A DNA stretch of 64,000 bases from an uncultured Pelagibacteraceae bacterium (GTDB lineage: Bacteria > Pseudomonadota > Alphaproteobacteria > Pelagibacterales > Pelagibacteraceae): NCBI GenBank assembly GCA_902596745.1, contig CACJUZ010000004.1, forward strand, positions 36,063 through 100,062, written 5' to 3'. This document shows positions 42,943-51,760 of this stretch, one piece after another (the first letter of the stretch is position 1; every line of letters starts with the position of its first letter). The notes beneath the pieces are model-generated. The model saw nothing but the letters and a program-made list of their open reading frames with translations. It did not search any database and had not been told where the DNA came from. The position numbers and the translations under genes were made by a program.

Positions 42943-44013
42943 ATGTCAAAACAATTTTTTGAAATTAAAGCCGGTAATTTTGTTGCGAGTGAAAAAAATA
43001 AAGTTAACAATGTAAACCTTAAAATAGAAAAAAAAGGGGAAATTATTTCTTTATTAGGCCCTTCTGGTGTTGGTAAAACAACGATATTAAGAACTATTGC
43101 TGGATTGCAAAAACTTAGTTCCGGAGAAATTTTTTTAAAAGATAAACTAATATCTTCTAAAGAGGTTCATGTTGAACCAGAGAAAAGAAATATAGCTCTA
43201 TCATTTCAAGACAATTCTTTATTTCCAAATTATAAAGTAATTGACAATATAAATTTTGGAAAAAAAAGATCTAATGGTAACGGCTTTTCTTACGAAACAG
43301 ACGACATTATTAAATTACTTCATATTGAACCAATTCTAGAAAAATTTCCCCACCAAATAAGTGCTGGCGAAGCTCAACGAGTATCTTTAGCAAGATCATT
43401 AATGTCTAAACCAGATCTATTATTATTGGATGAGCCTTTTTCAAATATTGATCAAAGTCTTAAAGAAGAAATACAATATTCTGTAAAAAAACTACTTAAA
43501 AAAATTAATTTAACAACAATAATCGTCACTCACGATTCCTACGAAGCATTTTCTTTAGCAGATCGTTGTGGAATAATTCTTAATCAGGAACTTAAACAAT
43601 ATGATGTTCCTTACAATGTTCATCATGAACCAAATTCTTTAGAAGTTGCAAAATTTTTAAATAAGGGAGTATTTGTAGAAGTAAAAGTATTAACCAATGA
43701 TTGTGCTGTACACAGTTTACAACATAATGAGTTAGGTGAAATAAGAGGTAAATTATTAAAAAATTATCCCAAGGGAAAAAGTGTTAAACTTCTATTACAA
43801 CCTGAAGATTTAGTGCATGACGATCAAAGTAAATTAAAATTAGAGGTAGTTGATAGAAAGTTTAGAGGAACTAATTTTATCTATACGTTAAAGACGCAAA
43901 AAGGTGAACATATACCGGTTTTTGTACATTCCCATCATATTCACCAACATGAAAAATCCGAAAAGTTCGGTATTAAAACTCCCATTTTTATTGACCATTT
44001 AGTATGTTTTTAA
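42943..44013 (+). CDS. Ferric iron ABC transporter ATP-binding protein (FbpC-like)
   Basis: The 356-aa ATPase has Walker A LLGPSGVGKTTILR, Q-loop ALSFQDNSLFPNYKV, Walker B LLLLDEPFSNID and H-loop IVTHDSYEAF. The signature motif is slightly altered (ISAGEAQRVSLARS rather than LSGGQQQR), as in some FbpC proteins. A C-terminal TOBE-like regulatory domain follows residue 250, ending with a His-rich HSHHIHQHEKSEKFG segment. It completes the binding protein-microprotein-permease-ATPase operon. Confidence 0.92.
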   Translation: MSKQFFEIKAGNFVASEKNKVNNVNLKIEKKGEIISLLGPSGVGKTTILRTIAGLQKLSSGEIFLKDKLISSKEVHVEPEKRNIALSFQDNSLFPNYKVIDNINFGKKRSNGNGFSYETDDIIKLLHIEPILEKFPHQISAGEAQRVSLARSLMSKPDLLLLDEPFSNIDQSLKEEIQYSVKKLLKKINLTTIIVTHDSYEAFSLADRCGIILNQELKQYDVPYNVHHEPNSLEVAKFLNKGVFVEVKVLTNDCAVHSLQHNELGEIRGKLLKNYPKGKSVKLLLQPEDLVHDDQSKLKLEVVDRKFRGTNFIYTLKTQKGEHIPVFVHSHHIHQHEKSEKFGIKTPIFIDHLVCF

Positions 44014-44025
44014 TTAAATAGGACA

Positions 44026-44763
44026 ATGAAATTTTCGTTAGAAATTACATCAAAAACTGACTTATCAGTCTTACCCGGGTTAAAAGATGTTTATGTAACA
44101 ATGCTTCCGGGCACTGACTATCGAGAAGTAGCTCGTAAAGCTGATGAGCTAGTTCGTTCTGGGTATAATCCAATACCACATTTCCCTGCAAGATCCATAA
44201 AAGATTTAAAAGAGCTAAAAGACTATGTGAAGATGTGTAAAGATTCAGGCGTAAAACAAGCTTTAGTAATCGGCGGAGGGAGAGAACCTGTGGGTGAATA
44301 CCACTGCTCGTTGCAATTACTTGAGACTGGATTATTCGAAGGAATGAAGATAGGAATTGCTGGACACCCTGAGGGTTCCCCTGATATATCCGATTCAGAA
44401 TTAGAAAAAGCTATGAAAGAAAAAACTCCTCTTGCAGATTATATAGTAACGCAATGGCTTTTGGATCCAACAGTAATAGCTAATTTTATTTCAAAACAAA
44501 CTCTCCCAGTTCATGTTGGAATTACTGGTCCCTTAAAAATAAGCAGCTTGTTAAAGTTTGCGAGTATTGTTGGGGCAAAAAATTCCTTAAATTTTCTTAA
44601 ATCTAATACAAAACAAGCTTTAGATTTATTGAAGCCTAGAGATCCTAACGAATTGATAAATAGCTTAAAGAAAGTTACAGAGCACTTCCATATTTATACG
44701 TTTGGTGGTCTCAAGGAAACAAACAAATGGTTGGTAGCAAACAATTATGCCAAAGAAAAATAA
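44026..44763 (+). CDS. Methylenetetrahydrofolate reductase-like protein
   Basis: The 245-aa product reads FSLEITSKTDLSVLPGLKDV with a candidate catalytic Glu, then a TIM-barrel pattern including VTMLPGTDYREVARKADELV, NPIPHFPARSIKDLKELK, ALVIGGGREPVGEYHCSLQL and IGIAGHPEGSPDI. It fits the MTHFR superfamily but is shorter than MetF (about 290). Such proteins use FAD and convert 5-methyl- and 5,10-methylene-THF. Its stop region overlaps the next gene by 17 bases; that gene encodes a THF-dependent methyltransferase-type protein. Together they suggest oxidation of methyl groups put on THF, though the direction is not shown by sequence. Confidence 0.8.
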   Translation: MKFSLEITSKTDLSVLPGLKDVYVTMLPGTDYREVARKADELVRSGYNPIPHFPARSIKDLKELKDYVKMCKDSGVKQALVIGGGREPVGEYHCSLQLLETGLFEGMKIGIAGHPEGSPDISDSELEKAMKEKTPLADYIVTQWLLDPTVIANFISKQTLPVHVGITGPLKISSLLKFASIVGAKNSLNFLKSNTKQALDLLKPRDPNELINSLKKVTEHFHIYTFGGLKETNKWLVANNYAKEK

Positions 44764-46156
44764 AAAAGCAAAAAAAGTTAAATCAAAAAAAAAATTCAAA
44801 TTAATATCTTTAAAAACTGAAAAAGTTAACTATGACAAAATCCGTCATGAAAAGTCGGTTGATCAGTCTGATAGACAAGTTCCATACAATCTGAGACAAA
44901 GCGGACCAACTAAAGTTGAAATGTTAATTTCTACAAGAGTAAGAAAATCTCCTTATTGGCATTTATCAATGAAAGCAGGTTGTTGGAGAGCTACTGTATA
45001 CAATAGAATTTATCATCCAAGAGGTTACGTAAGACCTGAAAAAGGGGGAGCTATGGTTGAGTATGCAGCAATAAAAAACCACGTAACAATGTGGAACGTT
45101 GCTGTTGAAAGACAAATAAGAGTCAAAGGGCCAGATGCGGAAAAATTTGTTGATTATGTAATTACAAGAGATGCAACAAAAATCTCAACAATGAGAGGTC
45201 GTTATGTAATATTATGTAATTATAAAGGTGGGGTTTTAAATGATCCTGTATTATTAAGAGTGGCTGATGATGAATTTTGGTTTAGTTTATCAGACTCTGA
45301 CATAGGTCTTTATTTACAGGGAGTAAACGCAGATAAAAGATTTAATGTTGAAATAGATGAAATTGATGCATGTCCAGTTCAAATTCAAGGTCCAAAATCA
45401 AAAGCTTTGATGAAAGATTTAGCAGGTGATCAAGTTGATTTTGATAATATGCCTTTTTATGGCTTAGCTGAAGCAAATATAGGTGGTCGAAGTTGTGTTA
45501 TATCACAATCAGGTTTTTCTGGGGAAGCAGGTTATGAAATATATTTAAGAAATGCAACTTTGTACGCAGAGGATATGTGGAATGCAGTTTTAAAAGCAGG
45601 AAAAAAACATAAACTTATGGTTATAGCACCTGCTCATCACAGACGTATCCAAGCAGGCATTCTTTCATGGGGACAAGATTTAGATCATGAAACTAATCCT
45701 TTTCAATGTAATTTAGGTTATCAAGTTTCTTTATCTGGAAAAGGTGTATGGGAAAAGAAAACTGATTACATAGGTAAGGAAGCATTAGAAAAAATGAGAG
45801 ATCAATTAAGAAACGGTGATAAACCTTATAAGTTACAATTGGTTGGATTGGAGCTTGGTGGTAAACCTATAGATGATTATGCTAATGATTTTTATCTAAT
45901 CTCTAATAGCGATGGAGGTAAACCAGTTGGTTATATTACTTCTCCGTGGTACCATCCAGAGAAGGGAACAAATATAGCTATGGGATATGTTCCTTATGAA
46001 GGACATTTAAGTGCAACAGGTTTTCCAATAGGTAATTTGGGTAAAAAATATAAGGTGCACTTACCAAAGAAATACTCAAGTAAGGCAGTTGATGCTGTTG
46101 TAGTTAAAATTCCATTTACTCAGTCATTCAATGCTAATACTAGAGAAGTCTCTTAG
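44747..46156 (+). CDS. GcvT-fold tetrahydrofolate-dependent methyltransferase (DmdA/LigM-like)
   Basis: The 469-aa product has a lysine-rich tail-like N-terminus (first 20 residues), then RKSPYWHLSMKAGCWRATVY, MWNVAVERQIRVKGPDAEKF, GGVLNDPVLLRVADDEFWFS and SGFSGEAGYEIYLRN. These align with the GcvT superfamily members DmdA (DMSP demethylase) and LigM/DesA (aryl O-demethylases). All transfer a methyl group to tetrahydrofolate. The substrate cannot be told: it is not clearly DmdA and GcvT partners (gcvH, gcvP) are absent. The 17-base overlap with the MTHFR-like gene strongly couples the pair. A tRNA-Arg starts 2 bases after the stop. Confidence 0.82.
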   Translation: MPKKNKKAKKVKSKKKFKLISLKTEKVNYDKIRHEKSVDQSDRQVPYNLRQSGPTKVEMLISTRVRKSPYWHLSMKAGCWRATVYNRIYHPRGYVRPEKGGAMVEYAAIKNHVTMWNVAVERQIRVKGPDAEKFVDYVITRDATKISTMRGRYVILCNYKGGVLNDPVLLRVADDEFWFSLSDSDIGLYLQGVNADKRFNVEIDEIDACPVQIQGPKSKALMKDLAGDQVDFDNMPFYGLAEANIGGRSCVISQSGFSGEAGYEIYLRNATLYAEDMWNAVLKAGKKHKLMVIAPAHHRRIQAGILSWGQDLDHETNPFQCNLGYQVSLSGKGVWEKKTDYIGKEALEKMRDQLRNGDKPYKLQLVGLELGGKPIDDYANDFYLISNSDGGKPVGYITSPWYHPEKGTNIAMGYVPYEGHLSATGFPIGNLGKKYKVHLPKKYSSKAVDAVVVKIPFTQSFNANTREVS

Positions 46157-46157
46157 G

Positions 46158-46234
46158 GCGCCCTTAGCTCAGTTGGATAGAGCATCGGTTTTCTAAACCG
46201 AGGGTCGTAGGTTCGAATCCTTCAGGGCGCGCCA
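46158..46234 (+). tRNA. tRNA-Arg(UCU)
   Basis: Acceptor strands GCGCCCT (46158-46164) and AGGGCGC (46224-46230) pair fully, and GCCA is encoded at 46231-46234. The anticodon loop TTTCTAA within TCGGT/ACCGA gives anticodon TCT, reading AGA. The T-arm loop is TTCGAAT; its stem GTAGG/CCTTC has one T-T mismatch. It starts 2 bases after the preceding CDS stop and ends 5 bases before trmB. Confidence 0.95.
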
Positions 46235-46239
46235 CATTA

Positions 46240-46860
46240 ATGAAAAAAAAATTTTATTTTGGAAGAGTTAAATCAAGAAAGATTTCCAGAATTAAAGAAA
46301 GTAGTTTTAAAAAATATTTAAAAACAAAGAATATTTACAGATTAAATTCAAAGAAAAAATTGATTTTAGAAATTGGTATTGGAATGGGTGAAAACCTAAT
46401 TTATTTATCCAAAAGAAATATAAAAAAAAATATAATCGGTGTAGATCCTTTTAAGAATGGAATGGTAAATGTTTCAGATTATTGTATTAATAATAATATA
46501 AAAAATATTTATCTTTATCCCTACGTATTTCAAAAATTTATCAATAAGTTTAAAAAACTTCGTTTCGATATAATATATGTTTTATTTCCTGACCCATGGC
46601 CAAAAAAAAGACATAACAAAAGACGCATTGTAAATGAAGATTTTTTAAAAAAAATCTTTGCGATTTTAAAAAAAAAAGGAAGAGTTTTTTTTAGCACAGA
46701 CAATTTAGATTATTATATGAATGTTAGGACTATAATAAAAAAATTTCCTTATATTAAGGTAAAAAAAATTAATAAAATAGTTACAATTAAAACAAAGTTC
46801 TATCTAAAAGCAGAAAAAAAAGGCAATAGGATAAATTCACTTTTATTTTCCAAAAACTAG
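46240..46860 (+). CDS. trmB: tRNA (guanine-N7-)-methyltransferase
   Basis: TrmB methylates G46 in the variable loop of tRNAs using S-adenosylmethionine. The 206-aa product has the SAM-binding LILEIGIGMGENLIYLSKRN, NIIGVDPFKNGMV, the family signature YVLFPDPWPKKRHNKRRIV and the later TDNLDYYMNVRTII. The very basic N-terminus is typical of TrmB in this AT-rich background. It follows tRNA-Arg by 5 bases and its end overlaps a convergent gene by four bases. Confidence 0.95.
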   Translation: MKKKFYFGRVKSRKISRIKESSFKKYLKTKNIYRLNSKKKLILEIGIGMGENLIYLSKRNIKKNIIGVDPFKNGMVNVSDYCINNNIKNIYLYPYVFQKFINKFKKLRFDIIYVLFPDPWPKKRHNKRRIVNEDFLKKIFAILKKKGRVFFSTDNLDYYMNVRTIIKKFPYIKVKKINKIVTIKTKFYLKAEKKGNRINSLLFSKN

Positions 46861-47297
46861 TTGTCAATCTTATTTAATCTTATTTTTAACTTTGTTGGTA
46901 AATTTTTAAACCATTTTTTTTCACCACCAGATTTTGGTAGTATTTCACCGTACTCTATCATTTGGTTAGGCTTTAAATCCAACAAATATACCCAAATATG
47001 ATCTTTTCCTAATTTTGTGTTCTCTTTAATTATTTCTCTTAAACCTTTGATTAACTTATTTTTAACTTTAGAGGTTCTGCCTGATCTAATGTGACCATAT
47101 ATAAATATTTCAGATTTAGTGACTATTTTTCCACCCATGAAATGGTTTCCTTTTTTTGTGTCATTAAAAATTACTTGAGCAAAATATTTATTTGCCCTAG
47201 TAGCTTTGTTATGAATTTTCGTAATTTGTTTAGCCAATTTTTCTTTTTTTAGTTTTGAGAGTTTTATATTTGATGAGTTTACAAAGTATGTTGGCAT
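46857..47297 (-). CDS. Tautomerase superfamily protein (cis-CaaD-like length)
   Basis: The 146-aa product begins M-P-T-Y, so removal of Met would expose the catalytic N-terminal Pro of the tautomerase superfamily. The length is double that of 4-oxalocrotonate tautomerase and close to the cis-CaaD/MSAD group, with a duplicated beta-alpha-beta pattern (KLAKQITKIHNKATRANKYF and KLIKGLREIIKENTKLGKDH). Later sequence has WVYLLDLKPNQMIEYGEIL. The exact reaction is unknown. It converges on trmB and its start is 190 bases from aapJ. Confidence 0.75.
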   Translation of the reverse strand: MPTYFVNSSNIKLSKLKKEKLAKQITKIHNKATRANKYFAQVIFNDTKKGNHFMGGKIVTKSEIFIYGHIRSGRTSKVKNKLIKGLREIIKENTKLGKDHIWVYLLDLKPNQMIEYGEILPKSGGEKKWFKNLPTKLKIRLNKIDN

Positions 47298-47433
47298 AAC
47301 AAATTATAACTTAGAACTTTTCTTATAAAAGAGGTGTATAATCGTACATTTGGTATTTTTTTTTAATAATATCTACATCTTGTGGTCATTTAATCAGATT
47401 GAAATTGAGCAATAGATTCTTCATAATTTGTTC

Positions 47434-47453
47434 TTTGAAATATTAATTTCAAA
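47434..47453. promoter_or_regulatory. Inverted repeat upstream of aapJ
   Basis: TTTGAAAT-ATTA-ATTTCAAA is a perfect 8-bp inverted repeat, 34 bases before the aapJ start in the 190-base gap. It could be an operator or a 5'-leader hairpin. It contains no stop-start context of its own. Confidence 0.4.
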
Positions 47454-47487
47454 ATATTGTTAACAATAAAATGAGGGAATCATAAAT

Positions 47488-48534
47488 ATGATTAAATCAA
47501 TTAAAACTTGGATTTTAGTTGGATTTGCATCTCTATTACTTGTGGCTTGTGGCCAAGGTGGAGGCGGTGCTGGTTCTAAAAAATCTAAGACTTTAGACAA
47601 CACTAAGAAAGCTGGTTTTGTAAAATGTGGAGTTTCACAAGGACTTCCAGGGTTTTCAAATGCAGATGAGGCAGGAAACTGGACCGGCATAGATGTGGAT
47701 GTATGTAGAGCTGTTGCAGCCGCTGTATTAGGTGATGCTGACAAAGTTAAATATACTCCATTAAGTGCAAAAGAGAGATTTACTGCATTAACATCAGGTG
47801 AAATCGACGTACTTGCACGTAACACAACTTGGACATTATCAAGAGACGCTGACATTGGATTAACATTTGTTGGAGTAAACTTTTATGATGGTCAAGGTTT
47901 CATGGTTAGAAAAGCATCAGGAATCAATTCTGTAAATGATTTCAGAGACGGTATTTCTGCTTGTACAAACACAGGTACAACTACTGAGCTTAACATGAGA
48001 GACTTCTTCAATTCTAAAAACATTAAGTATGAACCAATTGCGTTTGAAAAAGCAGACGAAGTTGTTCAAGCTTATGATGCGGGAAGATGTGATACTTATA
48101 CCACAGATAAATCTGGATTAGCTGCTCAAAGAACTAAGTTGAGCAATCCGGATGAGCATAAAGTATTACCAGAAACAATTTCTAAAGAACCATTAGGACC
48201 TGTTGTAAGACAAGGTGACTCTGTATGGGAAGATATTGTTAGATGGTCTCTAAACACTATGATCGAAGCAGAAGAGTATGGTGTAAATTCATCAAACGCT
48301 TCAAGCTTAAAAGACTCTGACAATCCAGCTATTAAAAGATTAGTTGGTGCTGAGGGTGAATTAGGTGCAGCTTTCGGTTTAGACAATGATTGGAGCTTGA
48401 GAATTATCGAGCAAGTTGGAAACTACGGTGAAAGCTATAAAAAACACATAGCAGACACTGGAATTTTACCTAACAGAGGTCCGAATGAATTATGGACAAA
48501 AGGTGGAATTCTTTATGTACCACCAGCAAGATAA
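47488..48534 (+). CDS. aapJ: General L-amino-acid ABC transporter substrate-binding protein (AapJ-like lipoprotein)
   Basis: The 348-aa product has an N-terminal lipoprotein signal with lipobox LVAC (C21), then a Gly-rich linker and the family 3 binding-protein fold: LDNTKKAGFVKCGVSQGLPG, GIDVDVCRAVAAAVLGD, KYTPLSAKERFTALTSGEID and ARNTTWTLSRDADIGLTFV. These are characteristic of AapJ/BztA. A ribosome site GAGGGA precedes the ATG. A terminator-like hairpin follows the stop, before aapQ. Such transporters usually import many L-amino acids, especially acidic and polar ones. Confidence 0.95.
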   Translation: MIKSIKTWILVGFASLLLVACGQGGGGAGSKKSKTLDNTKKAGFVKCGVSQGLPGFSNADEAGNWTGIDVDVCRAVAAAVLGDADKVKYTPLSAKERFTALTSGEIDVLARNTTWTLSRDADIGLTFVGVNFYDGQGFMVRKASGINSVNDFRDGISACTNTGTTTELNMRDFFNSKNIKYEPIAFEKADEVVQAYDAGRCDTYTTDKSGLAAQRTKLSNPDEHKVLPETISKEPLGPVVRQGDSVWEDIVRWSLNTMIEAEEYGVNSSNASSLKDSDNPAIKRLVGAEGELGAAFGLDNDWSLRIIEQVGNYGESYKKHIADTGILPNRGPNELWTKGGILYVPPAR

Positions 48535-48548
48535 TTGCTAATTAAATT

Positions 48549-48580
48549 AAAAAGGGCTGGATTTATCTGGCCCTTTTTTT
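48549..48580 (+). terminator. Terminator-like hairpin after aapJ
   Basis: AAAAAGGGC (48549-48557) pairs with GCCCTTTTT (48570-48578) around a 12-base loop, followed by more T residues. The permease gene starts at 48594 on the same strand, so partial termination is inferred. Confidence 0.88.
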
Positions 48581-48593
48581 TATTCTCCATAAA

Positions 48594-49772
48594 ATGAATT
48601 TTAGAAATTTTAAATTAAATTTAAGCAATAAAAACAAAGATTTAATTCCTCAAATTTTAACAGTTTTATTTTTAATATTAGTTGTAATTTATTTTACTAT
48701 TAACGCTCAAAGCAATATGGGCAACAGAGGAATTTCATTTGGATTTGGTTTTTTATCTCAAGAGTCTTCCTTTGATATAACATTTTCACTCATAGATTAT
48801 GATGGATCTCATACATATGCCAGGGCATTTTTGGTTGGTCTTTTAAACACGATTTTAGTTTCTGCAATTGGAATTTTCTTTGCTACGATTTTAGGTGTAA
48901 CAATTGGTATAGCAAGACTTTCTCAAAATTATTTAGTAGCTAAATCAGCAGAATGGTATGTGGAAATATTTAGAAACATACCTTTAATTCTTCAAATTTT
49001 TTTCTGGTACTTCGCCGCTTTAAGAGCTTTACCTTTGACTGTGGACTCTATCAATTTTTACGATATAAGTTTTTTAAACGTAAAAGGGTGGTATGTTCCA
49101 AAATTTGTTTGGACTAACTTTTCTATATTTTTTTACTCTATAATTTTTGCATTTATATCAATTTACTTTTTAGCTAAATATGCTCAAAAACAAAGAGATA
49201 AATTCGGTAAACAAATTCCAACATTGTATATATCAATTTTATTAATTATTGGTTTACCATTTTTAACATTTTTAATTGGTGGAGTAAGTTTATCATTTGA
49301 AATTCCTGAATTAACTCAATTATCCAAAACTGTTTATGTATATCAAGGTGGAGTTAGTATTATCCCTGAATTAATTTCTTTAGCATTAGCTTTGTCAATG
49401 TATACTGCTACATTTATTGCTGAGAATGTCAGAGCGGGTATATTAGGTGTAAGTAAAGGTCAAAAAGAAGCCGCTGCTTCTATTGGATTAACTAAAGGAC
49501 AAATTTTGAAACTTGTAGTAATGCCACAAGCTTTAAGAATTATAATACCACCAACTACTAACCAATATTTAAATTTGACAAAAAATTCATCTTTAGCAGC
49601 TGCTATAGCATATCCAGATATTGTTTTAGTATTTGCGGGAACGGCCTTAATGCAAACTGGCCGAGCAATTGAAATTATTTCAATAACAATGTTAACATAT
49701 TTATCTTTAAGTCTTTCTATTTCAGTATTTATGAATTGGTATAATAAAAAAATGGCTATAAAGGAAAAATAA
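48594..49772 (+). CDS. aapQ: General L-amino-acid ABC transporter permease AapQ
   Basis: The 392-aa inner-membrane permease belongs to the long AapQ/BztB subfamily. It has MGNRGISFGFGFLSQESSFD, then the His/Glu/Gln-type permease core YARAFLVGLLNTILVSAIGI and AEWYVEIFRNIPLILQIFFW, and the EAA loop GQKEAAASIGLTKGQILKLV. A long central insert with extra hydrophobic segments explains its size above 230-residue permeases. It overlaps aapM by one base. Confidence 0.95.
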   Translation: MNFRNFKLNLSNKNKDLIPQILTVLFLILVVIYFTINAQSNMGNRGISFGFGFLSQESSFDITFSLIDYDGSHTYARAFLVGLLNTILVSAIGIFFATILGVTIGIARLSQNYLVAKSAEWYVEIFRNIPLILQIFFWYFAALRALPLTVDSINFYDISFLNVKGWYVPKFVWTNFSIFFYSIIFAFISIYFLAKYAQKQRDKFGKQIPTLYISILLIIGLPFLTFLIGGVSLSFEIPELTQLSKTVYVYQGGVSIIPELISLALALSMYTATFIAENVRAGILGVSKGQKEAAASIGLTKGQILKLVVMPQALRIIIPPTTNQYLNLTKNSSLAAAIAYPDIVLVFAGTALMQTGRAIEIISITMLTYLSLSLSISVFMNWYNKKMAIKEK

Positions 49773-51028
49773 TGAATTTATCTACACTTAAATCTGACAA
49801 AAAAAATCTTAATTCCTTTATTGCTTTTGGCAGTGCCCTTGTTTTTATTGGTTTTGTAGACATCATTTTAAGTTCTTTTTTTAGCACAAACATTACTGCA
49901 TTTTTACCCGATAAAATAAGTTATCTTACTCCATTGTTATTTGGATTATTTGGTCTTTATTTAATTAGAATTGAATTTAGTGGAAATAAATTACTTGATA
50001 AAGTCAATACTAATTTTAACTCATCAAATTTTAACGCACTATTAACGCTTCTTGTAATATTTGCTCTTATAAAATACATCCCGCCTTTATTAAATTGGTT
50101 TGTATTTGATGCTAATTTTGCAGGTAATACAAAAGAAGATTGCACTAGTGGTGGTGCATGCTGGGTATTTATCAAAGTCTGGTTAAATAGATTTGTTTAT
50201 GGACTTTACCCTGATACAGAACAATGGCGTATCAATACTGCTTTTTTAACACTATTTTTACTTGTCGGCGCTTCTTTTTTTGTTCCTCAAAGGCTTAAAA
50301 AATATATCATTATCTTTTTATTATTCGTATACCCAATAATTGGTCTAAAACTTATATCAGGTGGAGATTTTGGTTTAAAATATGTTGAAACTGGTGCTTG
50401 GGGTGGACTTTCATTAACATTCATAGTTTCAGCATTTGCTTTGATACTTTGTTTTCCTATAGGGACTATTTTAGCATTAGGGAGAAGATCCAAGCTTCCT
50501 GCCATAAGATACACTTCAATAGGATTTATAGAATTATGGAGAGGTGTTCCTTTAATTACAGTATTATTCATGTCTGCAGTAATGTTTCCAATGTTTTTAC
50601 CAGACGGAACTTATGTAGATAAATTAATAAGAGTTTTAATTGCAATTACTTTATTTGAAGCCGCTTATATGGCTGAAGTAGTTAGAGGAGGTTTACAGGC
50701 TTTACCTAAAGGTCAATACGAGGCAGCCAAATCGCTAGGCATGGGTTATTGGAGAATGCATTTTTTAATAATTTTGCCTCAAGCTCTTAAATTAGTAATT
50801 CCAGGAATAGCGAATACATTTCTGGCATTAGTAAAAGATACACCACTAATATTTGTTGTTGGTCTTTTAGAGCTTGCTGGAATGGTAAATTTAGCAAAAA
50901 CTAATCCTAAATGGCTTGGAATGGCCATGGAAGGCTACGTATTTGCAGGTTTAGTATTTTGGGTAATATGTTATGTTATGAGCAGATATAGTCAAAATTT
51001 AGAAAGAAAATTAAAAACAGAGAGATAA
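49772..51028 (+). CDS. aapM: General L-amino-acid ABC transporter permease AapM
   Basis: The 418-aa inner-membrane permease matches AapM/BztC. An N-terminal region with several helices includes the periplasmic NTKEDCTSGGACWVFIKVWL with two Cys that could pair. The core has GLSLTFIVSAFALILCFPIG, IELWRGVPLITVLFMSAVMF and EAA loop GQYEAAKSLGMGYWRMHFLI. It overlaps aapQ by one base and the aapP ATG follows the stop directly. Confidence 0.95.
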   Translation: MNLSTLKSDKKNLNSFIAFGSALVFIGFVDIILSSFFSTNITAFLPDKISYLTPLLFGLFGLYLIRIEFSGNKLLDKVNTNFNSSNFNALLTLLVIFALIKYIPPLLNWFVFDANFAGNTKEDCTSGGACWVFIKVWLNRFVYGLYPDTEQWRINTAFLTLFLLVGASFFVPQRLKKYIIIFLLFVYPIIGLKLISGGDFGLKYVETGAWGGLSLTFIVSAFALILCFPIGTILALGRRSKLPAIRYTSIGFIELWRGVPLITVLFMSAVMFPMFLPDGTYVDKLIRVLIAITLFEAAYMAEVVRGGLQALPKGQYEAAKSLGMGYWRMHFLIILPQALKLVIPGIANTFLALVKDTPLIFVVGLLELAGMVNLAKTNPKWLGMAMEGYVFAGLVFWVICYVMSRYSQNLERKLKTER

Positions 51029-51760
51029 ATGAGTAAGATAATTGAATTAAAAAATGTTAATAAGTGGTTCGACAAATTTCAAGCTCTTAAAAATATTAAC
51101 CTTGAAGTAAACCAACAAGAAAAAATAGTAATTTGCGGACCTTCAGGTTCAGGAAAATCAACTTTAATTAGATGTATTAATAGACTGGAAGAGCATCAAG
51201 ACGGCCAAATTATTGTTGATGGAAACGAAATTTCTGAAAATACAAAAGATTTAGAAAAAATTAGAGCAGAGGTTGGAATGGTTTTTCAACAATTTAATTT
51301 ATTCCCTCACTTATCAATTTTAGATAATTGTACTCTAGCCCCTATATGGGTAAAAAAAATGCCAAAAAAACAAGCTGAAGAACTTGCAATGAAAAATTTA
51401 GAGAGAGTTCAAATAGCTGATCAAGCAAAAAAATTTCCTGGACAATTATCAGGTGGACAACAACAAAGATCTGCTCTTGCAAGAGCATTATGTATGGAAC
51501 CGAAAATCATGTTGTTCGATGAACCTACATCAGCTTTAGATCCAGAAATGATTAAAGAAGTTTTAGATGCTATGGTAGATCTGGCTAAAGCGGGCATGAC
51601 AATGATTGTTGTAACACATGAAATGGGTTTTGCTAAAGAGGTAGCTGATAATATGATTTTTATGGATCAAGGACAAATTGTAGAAAAAGCAAAAACTAAA
51701 GATTTCTTTGAAAATCCAAAATCAGATAGAACGAAATTATTTTTAAGCCAGATTTTATAA
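51029..51760 (+). CDS. aapP: General L-amino-acid ABC transporter ATP-binding protein AapP
   Basis: The 243-aa ATPase has Walker [14 protein letters not shown]-loop [17 protein letters not shown], signature [15 protein letters not shown], Walker [15 protein letters not shown] and H-loop [14 protein letters not shown], all canonical for the polar amino acid family. It starts at the aapM stop and its end overlaps the convergent cysteine synthase gene by six bases. Confidence 0.97.
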   Translation: MSKIIELKNVNKWFDKFQALKNINLEVNQQEKIVICGPSGSGKSTLIRCINRLEEHQDGQIIVDGNEISENTKDLEKIRAEVGMVFQQFNLFPHLSILDNCTLAPIWVKKMPKKQAEELAMKNLERVQIADQAKKFPGQLSGGQQQRSALARALCMEPKIMLFDEPTSALDPEMIKEVLDAMVDLAKAGMTMIVVTHEMGFAKEVADNMIFMDQGQIVEKAKTKDFFENPKSDRTKLFLSQIL

